DNA of 64,000 nt from Mesorhizobium neociceri (GCF_013520985.1 NZ_JACDTY010000004.1:1-64000); one strand, 5' to 3'; shown: positions 33,438-42,786, counted from the first letter of the stretch. Numbers and translations: made by a program. The notes: a model not told the origin generated them from the sequence alone.

Positions 33438-34399
33438 GCGGCTCGCTTGCTGCCAGGGATCTCAGCGTCCGCTACGAGACGCCGCATGGCAGCGTGTACG
33501 CGTTGCGCCATGTCGACATCGAGGCGCATCCGGGCGAAGTGATCGGCATCGTTGGCGAAAGCGGCTGCGGCAAGTCCACGCTGGTCACCGCCCTGGCCAA
33601 CCTGCTGCCCGCCAACGCCCGCATCGACGGGTCGATCAGCTACAACGGCGTTGACCTGGCCAAGCTCGACGCGCACCGCCAGCGCCTGCTGCGTGGCGAC
33701 GAGATCGCGCTGGTCAGCCAGGATCCAATGACCGCCTTCAACCCGGTGCTGACCATCGGCGACCAACTCGTCGACTTCCAGCACCACCGCAAGGATCTCG
33801 GCCGTGCGCAGAAGCGCGCGCGGATCGCCGCCATGCTCGGTCGCGTCGGCATCGCGGATGCGGAACGGCGGATGGACTGCTACCCACACGAACTCTCCGG
33901 CGGCATGCGCCAGCGCGTGGCCATCGCGGCGGCATTGTTGACCGATCCCGGCCTGCTCATCGCCGACGAGCCGACGACGGCGCTCGATGTCACCATGGAG
34001 GCGCAGATCATCCATCTGCTGCGCGAACTGCGGCGCGAATACAACGGCATCGTCATCGTCGTCTCGCACCATCTCGGCGTCATCGCCGAGCTCTGCGACC
34101 GGGTCTATGTCATGTATGCCGGCGAGGTGGTCGAGGACGGCGAGGTCGACGCGATCTTCCACGACGCCAGGCATCCCTACACACAGGCATTGCTCGCCTG
34201 CGATCCAGCCCGCTTCCAAGAGCGGCTGGACAGGCTGCCGACCATTCCAGGCTCATTGCCCAATCTGACCCAGCCGCCATCCGGATGCGTCTACGCGCCG
34301 CGCTGCGACCGCGCCTTCGCGCCATGCGGCAGCGTCGTACCGCCACGGGTGAAACTGTCCGCCTCGCATATCGCGCGCTGCCACGCGGTGACGCCATGA
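33434..34399 (+). CDS. Oligopeptide/dipeptide-type ABC transporter ATP-binding protein (DppD-like)
   Basis: A 321-residue ATPase. Walker A is [14 protein letters not shown], the signature is [14 protein letters not shown], and Walker B is [15 protein letters not shown]-terminal oligo_HPY region carries paired Cys ([13 protein letters not shown], later HIARCH), which in related proteins hold an Fe-S cluster. The ATG overlaps the permease stop (ATGA, 33434-33437). Confidence 0.88.
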   Translation: MSGSLAARDLSVRYETPHGSVYALRHVDIEAHPGEVIGIVGESGCGKSTLVTALANLLPANARIDGSISYNGVDLAKLDAHRQRLLRGDEIALVSQDPMTAFNPVLTIGDQLVDFQHHRKDLGRAQKRARIAAMLGRVGIADAERRMDCYPHELSGGMRQRVAIAAALLTDPGLLIADEPTTALDVTMEAQIIHLLRELRREYNGIVIVVSHHLGVIAELCDRVYVMYAGEVVEDGEVDAIFHDARHPYTQALLACDPARFQERLDRLPTIPGSLPNLTQPPSGCVYAPRCDRAFAPCGSVVPPRVKLSASHIARCHAVTP

Positions 34400-35430
34400 G
34401 CCCGCTGCTCGCCATCGACGATCTGTCGGTGACCTTCGCCCGCAGCGGCTTGCTCAGCCGCCTGATCAACCCGTTCCCGTTGCCGAGCTTCAACGTCATC
34501 GACGGTGTGACGCTGTCGCTGATGCCGGGCGAGACGCTTGGACTGGTCGGCGAGTCCGGTTCCGGCAAGACCACGCTTGCCCGCACCATTCTTGGCCTTG
34601 TGCGCGCGGCGGCCGGCCGCATCGTCTTCGAGGGCAGGGACGTGCAGACGACGGCCGATTTCCGCGCCATGCGAAGGCGTTCGGCGATGATGTTCCAGGA
34701 TCCGGTGGCGTCGCTCAGCCCGCGCCTGCGCATCGGCACGCTGCTGACCGAGCCGCAGGTCATCCAGGGGCTGCCGATGCCGGACCGCCGCGCCGCGGCA
34801 AAAGCGCTGCTGGCTCTGGTCGGGCTGCCGGCCTCCTTCGTCGACCGCTTCCCGCACGAGCTGTCCGGCGGGCAGGCGCGCCGCGTCGGCGTTGCCCGGG
34901 CGCTGGCGATGAAGCCGCATCTGCTGCTTGCAGACGAGCCGACCGCCGGCCTCGATGTGTCGGTGCAGGGCGATGTGCTCAACCTGATCGGCGAGTTGAA
35001 GCGCGAACTCGGTTTCGCCGCCATGATCGTCACCCACAATCTGGCAATGATCCGCCATGTCAGCGATCGGCTGGCCATCATGTATCTCGGCCGGCTAGTC
35101 GAGACCGGACCGACGCAGGACGTGTTCTCGGAGCCAATGCATCCTTATACCGCCACGCTGATCCAGTCCGAGCCGATACCCGACCCACGCCGACGCAGCC
35201 AAAACCCGGCCGTCACTGGCGAGATACCAAGTGTGTTCCGCCGGCCCTCGGGCTGCGAGTTCCACACGCGCTGCCCGATCGCCCGCGATCGTTGCAAGAC
35301 CGAGGCACCGACCTATCGACCGATGGGCGCTGACCGGATGGTGCGCTGCCATTTCCCGCTGGTGACAGGCGGGCAAGAACGGGAGGCCTTCTCACGCGCT
35401 TCCGCAAACCAAAAGGGGAAACTGACATGA
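34396..35430 (+). CDS. Oligopeptide/dipeptide-type ABC transporter ATP-binding protein (DppF-like)
   Basis: A 344-residue ATPase. Walker A is GLVGESGSGKTTLA, the Q-loop is MMFQDPVASLSP, the signature is HELSGGQARRVGVARAL and Walker B is LLLADEPTAGLD. The C-terminal Cys motif is SGCEFHTRCPIARDRCK. The ATG is overlapped by the DppD stop (ATGA, 34396-34399), and the gene overlaps the binding-protein start in the same way. Upstream in-frame codons belong to the DppD region. Confidence 0.88.
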   Translation: MSPLLAIDDLSVTFARSGLLSRLINPFPLPSFNVIDGVTLSLMPGETLGLVGESGSGKTTLARTILGLVRAAAGRIVFEGRDVQTTADFRAMRRRSAMMFQDPVASLSPRLRIGTLLTEPQVIQGLPMPDRRAAAKALLALVGLPASFVDRFPHELSGGQARRVGVARALAMKPHLLLADEPTAGLDVSVQGDVLNLIGELKRELGFAAMIVTHNLAMIRHVSDRLAIMYLGRLVETGPTQDVFSEPMHPYTATLIQSEPIPDPRRRSQNPAVTGEIPSVFRRPSGCEFHTRCPIARDRCKTEAPTYRPMGADRMVRCHFPLVTGGQEREAFSRASANQKGKLT

Positions 35431-36989
35431 CGCAATGGAACATGGACAGACGTGCATTCCTGAAGGCGGCCGGCGCGCTGGGCGTTGGCCTGACGATGAA
35501 GCCGGGTTTCGCCTGGTCGGCCGTCGGCGACACGTTGCGCATCCGAATGGAGGGCGATCTTCAGACGCTCGATCCCGCCTTCATGATCGGCGGCATCGAG
35601 GATGTGATGATGCGCGGCATTTACGTTTCGCTGAACCGGCTTGGCGATCTCAGGGAAGGTTCGCCATGGTCGCTCTGGGGTGCGGAGAAGCTTGAGCTGA
35701 AGGATCCGAAAACCATTGCGTTCACGCTGATCGACGGGCTGAAATGGTCGAACGGTTTTGGCCCTGTCACCGCCGAAGACGTGAAATTCTCGTATGAGCG
35801 TATTGCTGATCCGAAGCTGTCATCGCCCTGGGCCTACCAGTTCGAAAAGCTCGACCGCGTCGAGATTGTCGATGACAGATCCGGCATCATCCATCTCAAG
35901 GACCCGTACCAGCCGATCTTCGTCACCAGCCTGCCCTACTATGGTGGCCACATCATCAGTCGCGCCGGCACCGAAAAGGCAGGCGGCAAGTTCACCACAG
36001 AGCCGCCGGCGACCTGCGGCCCCTATCTCTTCTCGGACTGGCAGCAGAAGCAGAAGGTGACGCTCACCGCCAATCCTGACTGGCCGGGACCGAAGCCGGA
36101 TTTCGGCAAGGTCGAGATCTACATCGTCGCCGACGATCAGGCAGCACAACTGGCCTATGAGGCCGACGCCTTCGACTACACCAAGATCGCCATTTCGGCG
36201 ACGAAGGCGGTGAAGGCCAGCCCGCCCGCCAACACCGAGGTGATCGAAGCGCAGTCGACCCGCTACGTCTGGCTCACCATCAACATGCTGAGCCCGCGGC
36301 TCAAGGATTTGAAGGTCCGCCAGGCCGTGCAGTACGGCGTCGATGTCGGGCAGATCTTGACCGGCGTCTATGACGATCTCACCAAGCGCTCCACCGGCGT
36401 CGTCCAGCCCGGGACCAAATTCGCGCGGGCCGGCAATCTGATCGCCGCACCGGACTACGCGAAATCCGCCGCGCTGCTGGCCGAGGCCGGCGTCAGCGAT
36501 CTGTCGTTGACACTGACGGTGATGAACGATTCCATCCGTGCAGCGACCGCGCAGATCATCCAGGCCAGCCTCGAACAGGCCGGCATCAAGGTCGAGATCC
36601 AGCCCTATGACGAGGCCGCGTTCTGGGGCGTCGGCGACAAGACGCAAGGCGACGGCTACAAGAACATCGATCTGGCGCTGATGGACTTCGCCGGTGGCGT
36701 CGACCCTTCCGAAAACCTGGTCTGGTTCCGTCCCGACCAGATCGGCGTCTACAACTGGTCCGGCTTCGACAGCGCGGAGTTCGAGACCAGCTACCAGCAG
36801 CTGGTGGCGGAAAGCGAGGAGGCCAAGCGCATCGCATTGTCCAACCGCATGGAGGACCTGATGGAACAGTCCGGCGGCTTCGTCTTCATTTGCCACCAGC
36901 CGCTGGTCGTCATCCACAAGGCCGGTTTCGAGCCGGTCATCTATCCCGACGGCCACCCCAATCCGGTCTTGTTCAAGAAGAAGGTATGA
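35427..36989 (+). CDS. Oligopeptide/dipeptide-type ABC transporter substrate-binding protein
   Basis: A 520-residue SBP_bac_5 protein with a twin-arginine leader (DRRAFLKAAGALGVG, residues 7-21), probably Tat-exported. Family signatures include LQTLDPAFMIGGIEDVMM, WSNGFGPVTAEDVKFSYERI and LKVRQAVQYGVDVGQILTGVYD. It lies at the end of the transporter gene set and overlaps dppF by 4 bases, so expression is coupled. The ligand is unknown; the partner genes (MttB-like, flavoprotein) suggest a methylated amine or an amide/ester or peptide conjugate of one. Confidence 0.87.
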   Translation: MTQWNMDRRAFLKAAGALGVGLTMKPGFAWSAVGDTLRIRMEGDLQTLDPAFMIGGIEDVMMRGIYVSLNRLGDLREGSPWSLWGAEKLELKDPKTIAFTLIDGLKWSNGFGPVTAEDVKFSYERIADPKLSSPWAYQFEKLDRVEIVDDRSGIIHLKDPYQPIFVTSLPYYGGHIISRAGTEKAGGKFTTEPPATCGPYLFSDWQQKQKVTLTANPDWPGPKPDFGKVEIYIVADDQAAQLAYEADAFDYTKIAISATKAVKASPPANTEVIEAQSTRYVWLTINMLSPRLKDLKVRQAVQYGVDVGQILTGVYDDLTKRSTGVVQPGTKFARAGNLIAAPDYAKSAALLAEAGVSDLSLTLTVMNDSIRAATAQIIQASLEQAGIKVEIQPYDEAAFWGVGDKTQGDGYKNIDLALMDFAGGVDPSENLVWFRPDQIGVYNWSGFDSAEFETSYQQLVAESEEAKRIALSNRMEDLMEQSGGFVFICHQPLVVIHKAGFEPVIYPDGHPNPVLFKKKV

Positions 36990-37032
36990 ATCACTCCGTG
37001 GACAGAAAAGCCACGATCGATTAGCTGGAGCC

Positions 37033-37713
37033 ATGACGGAAACAGGACCAGCACCTGAAAAACGCAAGCGCGGCGCCAAGAAATCGCCGCCGCGCTTCAG
37101 CCGCGAACAGGCTGACGTGCGCCGCTCCATGCTGATCGAGGCGGCGACGCGATGCCTGTCGGTCGGCGGCATCGGCGCCTTCACCATCGATCGCATCTGC
37201 AAGGAGGCCGGCGTCTCGCGCGGCCTCATCAACCATCACTTCGAAGGCCTCGATGGCTTGCTGGTCGAGGTCTACAAATCCTCGCTTTACGCCAGCGTCA
37301 ACAACCAGATCGCCGAAGCCAAGCGGCGGCGCGCCGAGACGTCCGATTGGTCGCCACAGGCAGCGCTCGCTGCCCTGGTGCATTCCAATTTTTCGCCCGA
37401 TTATTTCAGCCGCGAGAACCTGCTGATCTGGCTGTCACTGTGGGGCGAGATCGCCGTCAACCCGCGGCTCAAGGCGGCCCATCGCGAACTCTACGATGCC
37501 TACCGGGTGGAACTCGCCGAGGACATCGCCGCAGTCGCGGTGCCGCGCGGCAGGCAAGTCGACGCCCCGACGCTGGCGCGCAATTTCATAGCCCTCGTCG
37601 ACGGTCTCTGGCTCGAATGGTGCCTCGATGAAAGCGTGCTGACGCCGCAGGCCGCCGAAGCCGCCGGCTTCGAGATGCTCGAAGCGCAGGTCGGGCCGCT
37701 GCGCGACTCATAA
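37033..37713 (+). CDS. TetR-family regulator, BetI-like
   Basis: A 226-residue repressor-type protein. The N-terminal 25 residues are basic (KRKRGAKKSPP), the helix-turn-helix lies at about residues 45-75 (AFTIDRICKEAGVSRGLINHHFEGLDGLL), and a BetI_C-like ligand domain follows (LLIWLSLWGEIAVNP, then ALVDGLWLEWCLDESVL). BetI proteins sense choline; this one may sense another quaternary amine. It is the last gene of the hydrolase/importer operon, and the twin operators at 29542 and 41598 are its likely targets. Ribosome site CTGGAGCC precedes the ATG. Confidence 0.85.
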   Translation: MTETGPAPEKRKRGAKKSPPRFSREQADVRRSMLIEAATRCLSVGGIGAFTIDRICKEAGVSRGLINHHFEGLDGLLVEVYKSSLYASVNNQIAEAKRRRAETSDWSPQAALAALVHSNFSPDYFSRENLLIWLSLWGEIAVNPRLKAAHRELYDAYRVELAEDIAAVAVPRGRQVDAPTLARNFIALVDGLWLEWCLDESVLTPQAAEAAGFEMLEAQVGPLRDS

Positions 37714-37731
37714 CATTTCAGACCGGCGCAT

Positions 37732-37890
37732 CACCCCCCTCTGTCCTGCCGGACATCTCCCCCTCAAGGGGGGAGATCGGATGTCGCGTCGGCCTTCGCC
37801 AACCATCAACATTGAAGGAGAAGCGCCTTCGATGGAGCTGCTAATCTCCCCCCTTGAGGGGGAGATGTCCGGCAGGACAGAGGGGGGTGC
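37732..37890. repeat. Intergenic inverted-repeat element between convergent operons
   Basis: The left arm starts CACCCCCCTCTGTCCTGCC (37732) and is complemented by a right arm ending GGCAGGACAGAGGGGGGTG (37890). Within each arm, CTCCCCCTCAAGGGGGGAG forms its own hairpin. It is a different sequence family from the element at 1143-1294 but has the same design. It fills the space between the TetR gene and the MttB-like gene and may end transcription from both sides. Confidence 0.75.
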
Positions 37891-37928
37891 CCAGGCGCCA
37901 CCCTCAAATCGGTGTCGAACTCGCGCAC

Positions 37929-39467
37929 TCAATTCAGCGGCGACCCACCCTCGCGTTTCCGCCGCTCCATATAGTCGCGCAGGGCTTCGTCGATGCCGGG
38001 ATCGATCGGCGGCTGCTCATACTCGGCGACCATGCGCTTCCAGACGACGTTGGCGCGTTCGCGCGCCGTCACCTCGCCGCGCTCTATCCAGGTATCGTAA
38101 TTGTCCCAGTTGGACACCAGCGGCGAATAGAACGCCCGCTCATAGCGCTGCATGGTGTGCTCGGCGCCGAAGAAATGCCCAGCCGGGCCGACCTCGCGCA
38201 CCGCTTCCAGCGCCAACGTATCGATGTCGACAACCGGCGGGTCGAAATAGGCGCACATCATCTGCAGCATCTCGGCATCAATGACCAGTTTCTCGAATGA
38301 TGCCGTCAGCCCGCCGCCGAGCCAGCCGGCCGCATGCAACACCAGGTTTGCGCCGCCCATCAGGCAGCCCCACAACGACATGGCGCTCTCATAGGCCGCC
38401 TGCGCGTCGACCGAATTGGCGGCGGTGACATTGCTGGAGCGAAACGGCACGCCGATCAGCCGGCACAGCTGACCGGTGATCTGCGCGGCTTGTGTGTATT
38501 CGGGCGTACCGAAAGCCGGCGCGCCGGTCTTCATGTCGACATTGGAGGTGAAGCCGCCATACATCACCGGTACGCCGGGACGCACGATCTGCGTCAACAC
38601 GATGCCGGCCATCGCCTCGGCATGCTGCTGCGACAGCGCGCCGGCCAGCGTCACCGGGCTCATCGCGCCGGCCAGTGTGAACGGCGTGATGACATTAACC
38701 TGGCCATGTTCGGCCAGCGCGATCAACCCTTCGGCCATCGGCTCATCGAGCTGCAGTGGCGAGTTGGTGTTGATGATGCCGGTGAACACCGGCATCTCCT
38801 GCGCCAGGTTTTCGCGCGTCGTGCCGAGCGATATCGCCACCATTTCCAGCGCGTCGATGGCGCGTCCGCGGCCAAGCGCCTGCGGCTGCCAGTTCTTGTC
38901 GAGCAAAGTGATCTCGGCATAATAGAGGTCGAGATGGCGTGTGTTCTGGTGCAGGTCGAGCGGTTCGAACGGCCCGCCGCCTTCCTGATGCAGCACGTTG
39001 AACGACTGGATGAGTTTGAGATAGTCGCACATCTCGGCATAGGTGCCCGGCCTGCGGCCGCGATCGTTGTCCATGACATAGGCCGGTCCGCCGACCGACG
39101 ACAGAATGCAGTGTTTCCCGCCGACCTTGACGTTCTTCGCCGGATTGCGAGCCCGCAGTTCGAACGAGGACGGCGCCATGGCGACGCGCTCCATGACCAT
39201 GGCACGGTCGAAGCGCACCCGCATCTCGCCTTCGTCGACATCGCAGCCCGCAGTGCGATAGAGCTGGCGTGCCTGCGGCTGCAGCACGCGCATGCCGATC
39301 TCCTCGATGATGGTCAGGCCCATTTCGTGGATTGTCTGCACCTGGTCGGCCGACAGGATCTCGATCGGCGCATAGGGCCGCGTCAGCTGCTTCCACGGCC
39401 GCTGTTCGATACCACCGATCTCGCGCTGCGGGCGGCCGGGTCTGCGACGTGCCGGGATGCGCTCCAT
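37929..39467 (-). CDS. MttB-family (trimethylamine methyltransferase-like) protein without pyrrolysine
   Basis: A 512-residue TIM-barrel protein of the trimethylamine methyltransferase superfamily (MGLTIIEEIGMRVLQPQAR, GGFTSNVDMKTGAPAFGTPE, LMGGANLVLHAAGWLGGGL). No in-frame amber codon is present, so it belongs to the non-pyrrolysine branch. Characterised members of that branch demethylate glycine betaine, proline betaine or carnitine onto a corrinoid protein. No corrinoid protein gene is nearby, so the methyl acceptor is unclear. SD-like AGGAGAAAATT lies upstream, and the gene follows the flavoprotein gene by 9 bases in one operon. Confidence 0.83.
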   Translation of the reverse strand: MERIPARRRPGRPQREIGGIEQRPWKQLTRPYAPIEILSADQVQTIHEMGLTIIEEIGMRVLQPQARQLYRTAGCDVDEGEMRVRFDRAMVMERVAMAPSSFELRARNPAKNVKVGGKHCILSSVGGPAYVMDNDRGRRPGTYAEMCDYLKLIQSFNVLHQEGGGPFEPLDLHQNTRHLDLYYAEITLLDKNWQPQALGRGRAIDALEMVAISLGTTRENLAQEMPVFTGIINTNSPLQLDEPMAEGLIALAEHGQVNVITPFTLAGAMSPVTLAGALSQQHAEAMAGIVLTQIVRPGVPVMYGGFTSNVDMKTGAPAFGTPEYTQAAQITGQLCRLIGVPFRSSNVTAANSVDAQAAYESAMSLWGCLMGGANLVLHAAGWLGGGLTASFEKLVIDAEMLQMMCAYFDPPVVDIDTLALEAVREVGPAGHFFGAEHTMQRYERAFYSPLVSNWDNYDTWIERGEVTARERANVVWKRMVAEYEQPPIDPGIDEALRDYMERRKREGGSPLN

Positions 39468-39476
39468 AATTTTCTC

Positions 39477-41579
39477 CTATTCGGCAGCCGTGCGCATATC
39501 GAAATCCGCCACTGCATCGACGATGGGCGTATCGCGGCGGTAAGGCTGCCAGCGGATTTTTGTGCCGATCTCCTGAGCAAGCTTGTGGCCGCTATGCACC
39601 GCATGCGCGAGGGCGCCTGGGGCCAGCGTGTCGCCGATGCGATCGACATTGCGGATGCCGGCAGCCGCCAGCGCGTCCGCCCGTAGCGTCAGCGCCTCGA
39701 ACAGCTCGCCGCGCGGCAGCCTCAGCCCGACGATCAGCACCGAGCGGCAGGCCACGCGGACCTCTTCGCCGGTGAACAGATGCGCCAGCGTTGCCGTCTC
39801 GCCGTCGAAGGATTTCAAGAGATGCAGCGTCGTCACCGGCACCTTGCGCCGGGCCAGCGCCCGGTGCACCAGCGGCAATTCGTTGGTCATGATCGTCCAG
39901 GCGGAAGCCTGACCGGCGGGTGTGACATAGCTGACCGGAATGCCTTGTGCGGCCAGATGCTCGGTCAGCACGCCGCCCATGTAATAATTGTCGAAATCGA
40001 AGACCAGCGTCGGCCCTTGCGGGAGGCGGCCAGCAGCGATGTCGTCGGGCGTGAACACACCGGGATGGTCGAGCCGGCCGACCGGAATCTCCATCGAGGA
40101 ATAGAGCATGTCGGTCCAGCGCGCGCCGGTCGCCAGCACCACGCGGTCCGGCGCCAGCTCGATGATCTCGTCAGCGCCCAAGACACTCTCGGGATAGAGC
40201 GAGACGTTGCCCATCTCGTTGAGGCGCCCGAGGCGGTAGTCGACGACGCGGTTCCAGGCCGACAGACCGGGCAGCGTCCTTTCGAAGGCCAGACGTCCGC
40301 CGAAGCTGCGGCTGCTGTCGGCGAGCGTCACCTCATGGCCGCGGCGGCCGAGCGTCAGCGCGCATTCCAGCCCGGCCGGCCCGCCGCCGACAATCAGGAT
40401 GCGCTCCGGGCTGTCGGCACGGTCGGTGCGTTCGGGGTGCCAGCCGCGACGCCATTCCTCACCGGCGGTCGGGTTCTGGGTGCAGCGCACCGGCACGCCG
40501 TCATGCCAGCTCGAAATGCAGATGTTGCAGCCGATGCATTCGCGGATTTCGGCCTCGCGGCCCTCGCGAATCTTGGCCGGCAGAAAGGGGTCGGCGATCG
40601 ACGGCCGTGCGCCGCCGATGAAGTCGAGCACGCCGCGCTTGATCTGCAACACCATCGTGTCGGGCGAGGTGAAGCGGCCGACGCCGACCACCGGCTTTTT
40701 GGTCAGTGATTTGACGAAATCGATCACCGGCTCGTGGCTGCCTTCGCCGCTGAAGCGCGATGCCGAACAGTCGGTCGGGCTGGAATCCATCTTGACGTCG
40801 AAGAGGTCCGGCAGGTCGGCGAGCAGTTCGACCAGCTCGTGCGCTTCGGAGGGCTGGTTGCGGCCGGGCCGGTCGCGCAGTTCCTCGAGGCTGACGCGCA
40901 GCGCGACGCCGCAATCCTGGCCGACGGCATCCTTGGTGACCTCGATCATCTCGCGCACGAAGCGCACCCGGTTCTCGATCGATCCGCCATAACAGTCGGT
41001 GCGATGATTGTATTCCGGCAGCAGGAACTCGTAGCCGAGATAGCCCATGCCGGCATAGACGTAGACCACGTCGAAGCCGGCCGTACGCGCCTTGCGTGCC
41101 GCCTCCGCCTGGCATCGCAGCACTTCGCGTATGTCGGCCTTGTCCATGGTCTTCGGCCGCAAATTGCCCATGAAGCCGACATGCGTGGCCATCCAGGGAA
41201 TTCCCGACGGCGACAGTGGCGGCAAGCGACTGGTCCTGTTCATGACGGATGCGCCGCCATGCCAGAGCTCTACGCCGGCAAGCGAGCCATGCCGGTGCAC
41301 AGCCTCCGTCATCAGCGCATGGGCGCGGATGTCGTTGTCATCCCAAAGGGTGGCGAAAGGCAGTGGTGAATCGTCCGAGCTCGGATCGATCGAACAGGCG
41401 CCGGTGCAGATCACGCCCCAGCCGCCCTCGGCCTTGGCTTCGCGAAAGGCGGCGCGAACGCGCGGCAGCGCGTTGGTCATGCCGCTGGCGTGCGGCACCT
41501 GGTAGAAGCGGTTCGGCGCAGTGACCGGCCCGATCCGCATCGGCTCGAACAGGATTTCATAGCTGGGATTACACGGCAT
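39477..41579 (-). CDS. Trimethylamine dehydrogenase/dienoyl-CoA reductase-like FMN-FeS-FAD oxidoreductase
   Basis: A 700-residue multidomain flavoprotein. The N-terminal old-yellow-enzyme barrel (about residues 1-335) has VELWHGGASVMNRT and YGGSIENRVRFVREMIEV. A 4Fe-4S cluster site is at Cys348/351/354 and Cys366 (ECIGCNICISSWHDG, RCTQNP). A nucleotide-binding half (about 385-690) has ILIVGGGPAGLECALTL. Related enzymes demethylate trimethylamine, dimethylglycine or proline betaine. The ATG at 41579 is chosen because operator copy B lies directly upstream; a longer frame would run through it. It is first in the two-gene minus-strand operon. Confidence 0.87.
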   Translation of the reverse strand: MPCNPSYEILFEPMRIGPVTAPNRFYQVPHASGMTNALPRVRAAFREAKAEGGWGVICTGACSIDPSSDDSPLPFATLWDDNDIRAHALMTEAVHRHGSLAGVELWHGGASVMNRTSRLPPLSPSGIPWMATHVGFMGNLRPKTMDKADIREVLRCQAEAARKARTAGFDVVYVYAGMGYLGYEFLLPEYNHRTDCYGGSIENRVRFVREMIEVTKDAVGQDCGVALRVSLEELRDRPGRNQPSEAHELVELLADLPDLFDVKMDSSPTDCSASRFSGEGSHEPVIDFVKSLTKKPVVGVGRFTSPDTMVLQIKRGVLDFIGGARPSIADPFLPAKIREGREAEIRECIGCNICISSWHDGVPVRCTQNPTAGEEWRRGWHPERTDRADSPERILIVGGGPAGLECALTLGRRGHEVTLADSSRSFGGRLAFERTLPGLSAWNRVVDYRLGRLNEMGNVSLYPESVLGADEIIELAPDRVVLATGARWTDMLYSSMEIPVGRLDHPGVFTPDDIAAGRLPQGPTLVFDFDNYYMGGVLTEHLAAQGIPVSYVTPAGQASAWTIMTNELPLVHRALARRKVPVTTLHLLKSFDGETATLAHLFTGEEVRVACRSVLIVGLRLPRGELFEALTLRADALAAAGIRNVDRIGDTLAPGALAHAVHSGHKLAQEIGTKIRWQPYRRDTPIVDAVADFDMRTAAE

Positions 41580-41588
41580 CGGGGCTTC

Positions 41589-41630
41589 GCAAATATGCTT
41601 GTTGAACGATCGTACAACAAGCATATTCGC
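41589..41630 (-). promoter_or_regulatory. Operator copy B: near-palindrome before the flavoprotein/MttB operon
   Basis: On the minus strand the core is CTTGTTGTACGA followed directly by TCGTTCAACAAG (41598-41621). It is flanked by GCGAATATG on one side and CATATTTGC on the other, which are complementary except at one position. It begins 10 bases before the ATG at 41579. The 24-base core differs from copy A at one base. Confidence 0.75.
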
Positions 41631-41769
41631 TCGATGGGCAGAACGCAATGGCCGGCGGGAAGCACCTCCTTGTTAGGGGCGGCTGCGAACCGTAGGTGAG
41701 ACGTGCACTCGACAGACCGAAAAAGATTGCACTAGGCCGAGGGTCGAAACTGTTATCAGTGCCAACGTT

Positions 41770-41826
41770 GGAACAACCTATTGGCGGGCCTTAAGGTGGG
41801 TCTCCGCGTAACAGTTTTCTATCGAA
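41770..41826 (+). repeat. 57-bp direct repeat, copy 1
   Basis: Starts GGAACAACCTATTGGCGGGC and ends AACAGTTTTCTATCGAA. It matches copy 2 (42842-42898) at 54 of 57 positions; the differences are single bases at offsets 7, 20 and 32. Confidence 0.85.
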
Positions 41827-42042
41827 CCCCTTCGACCGCTTCGGGATTTGCCGCAGAATTATTTATTCGGAACTATTTCAGCGCATGCTAATTGAAACAA
41901 CCCTCATTCGACCGATACTTCGCCTTGAGCGAAGGCTACAATTGGCATCGTGGGGCCGGCTTATAGGAAAAACAGACTTGTGACGCGCACCCTTCCCTCC
42001 CATGCGTTCCGCAATCCTGCAGGGGCGATATATTCAGCTAAT

Positions 42043-42252
42043 TTAACCGCGCGGTCGGCCTTTCGGTCCTGGCGAGCTTTCCGCCGGGTGTGCGCACAAT
42101 CTGGCGGATCGCTGATCTTTCAGCCAAAGGGACTTCTTTTTTATTGCCAGTAGCTCAGCTCGATCGCCGTCATCAGTGGTCGCTTGGCCCAGCTTCGTAG
42201 CAATCGCGTAGTCGGCTCTGTTCGTTCGATAGTCTTCCTTTTGCACAGACAT
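42043..42252 (-). CDS. Small basic protein, unknown function
   Basis: A 69-residue frame beginning MSVQKEDYRTNRADYAIATK. It is supported by an excellent ribosome site GGGGAGGTAACG directly before the ATG at 42252. Hydrophilic, with many Lys and Arg. It lies between the two 57-bp direct repeats. No family was recognised, and it is either a native small gene or the 5' part of one. Confidence 0.55.
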   Translation of the reverse strand: MSVQKEDYRTNRADYAIATKLGQATTDDGDRAELLAIKKKSLWLKDQRSARLCAHPAESSPGPKGRPRG

Positions 42253-42540
42253 CGTTACCTCCCCAAATCGGCGCGGGCGCTTCCCTCCTTTGGCACCGAC
42301 GGAGATCAACTAGCTGCCGGTTCACCGCGCGAGTCTAGCAATTGAGGATTGTATTAAAATGATACAGACCGCAGGAGCAATCGCGAGTGGAAGCCGACCT
42401 TCGAGAGAGGGCTTAGGGGACTTCAGTCTTAGTTGAGCTATCGCTAATATGCCGGTAGCTTGGGCAGTGCGGGAAACCCGAATAGCAAACGTCCATGGTA
42501 GCATCGGGCCTGTTCGCTGTATCGTCGGAAGGCGTCCTAA

Positions 42541-42786
42541 GTGCTCTCAACTGTATTGCGGGAAAAGCTGGTTTGCGAATGCGGTCGCACCGGGTATTTG
42601 AAACTACGAGAAGACGCTCAGCCCCTCAGCGGCACTTGGGAATCCTACAGCTTGGAGGGTTTCGAGGGCGGCAGCCTGACGATCACCAGTTCCGGAAATA
42701 TTCCGGGCGACAAGTTGGCCTATCTCCGCCCTTTGTGTCCTCAATGCAGTCAGTGGGGCAAGGTGAAGTATGCCAGCCGTGCCTGA
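42541..42786 (+). CDS. Small zinc-ribbon-like protein
   Basis: An 81-residue frame with GTG start at 42541 and GGAAGG upstream. CECG near the N-terminus (LVCECGRTGYLKL) and CPQC near the C-terminus (YLRPLCPQCSQWGKV) would form one four-Cys zinc site. The middle part GSLTITSSGNIPGDKL is beta-rich. Similar short proteins are frequent in rhizobial islands, and one related in layout lies at 47516. Function unknown. Confidence 0.6.
   Translation: MLSTVLREKLVCECGRTGYLKLREDAQPLSGTWESYSLEGFEGGSLTITSSGNIPGDKLAYLRPLCPQCSQWGKVKYASRA

Larger units (their letters stand above)
41580..42042. other. Intergenic stretch at the edge of the accessory region
   Basis: No gene is supported. It contains operator copy B (41589-41630) and the first 57-bp direct repeat (41770-41826). 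Beyond about 41700 the base composition becomes more AT-rich than the preceding 40 kb, which marks a likely island edge. Confidence 0.55.

Noticed and set aside
35820..37232. 470-codon minus-strand frame
   Set aside because: Antisense to the oligopeptide-type binding protein and the TetR gene, both well supported.
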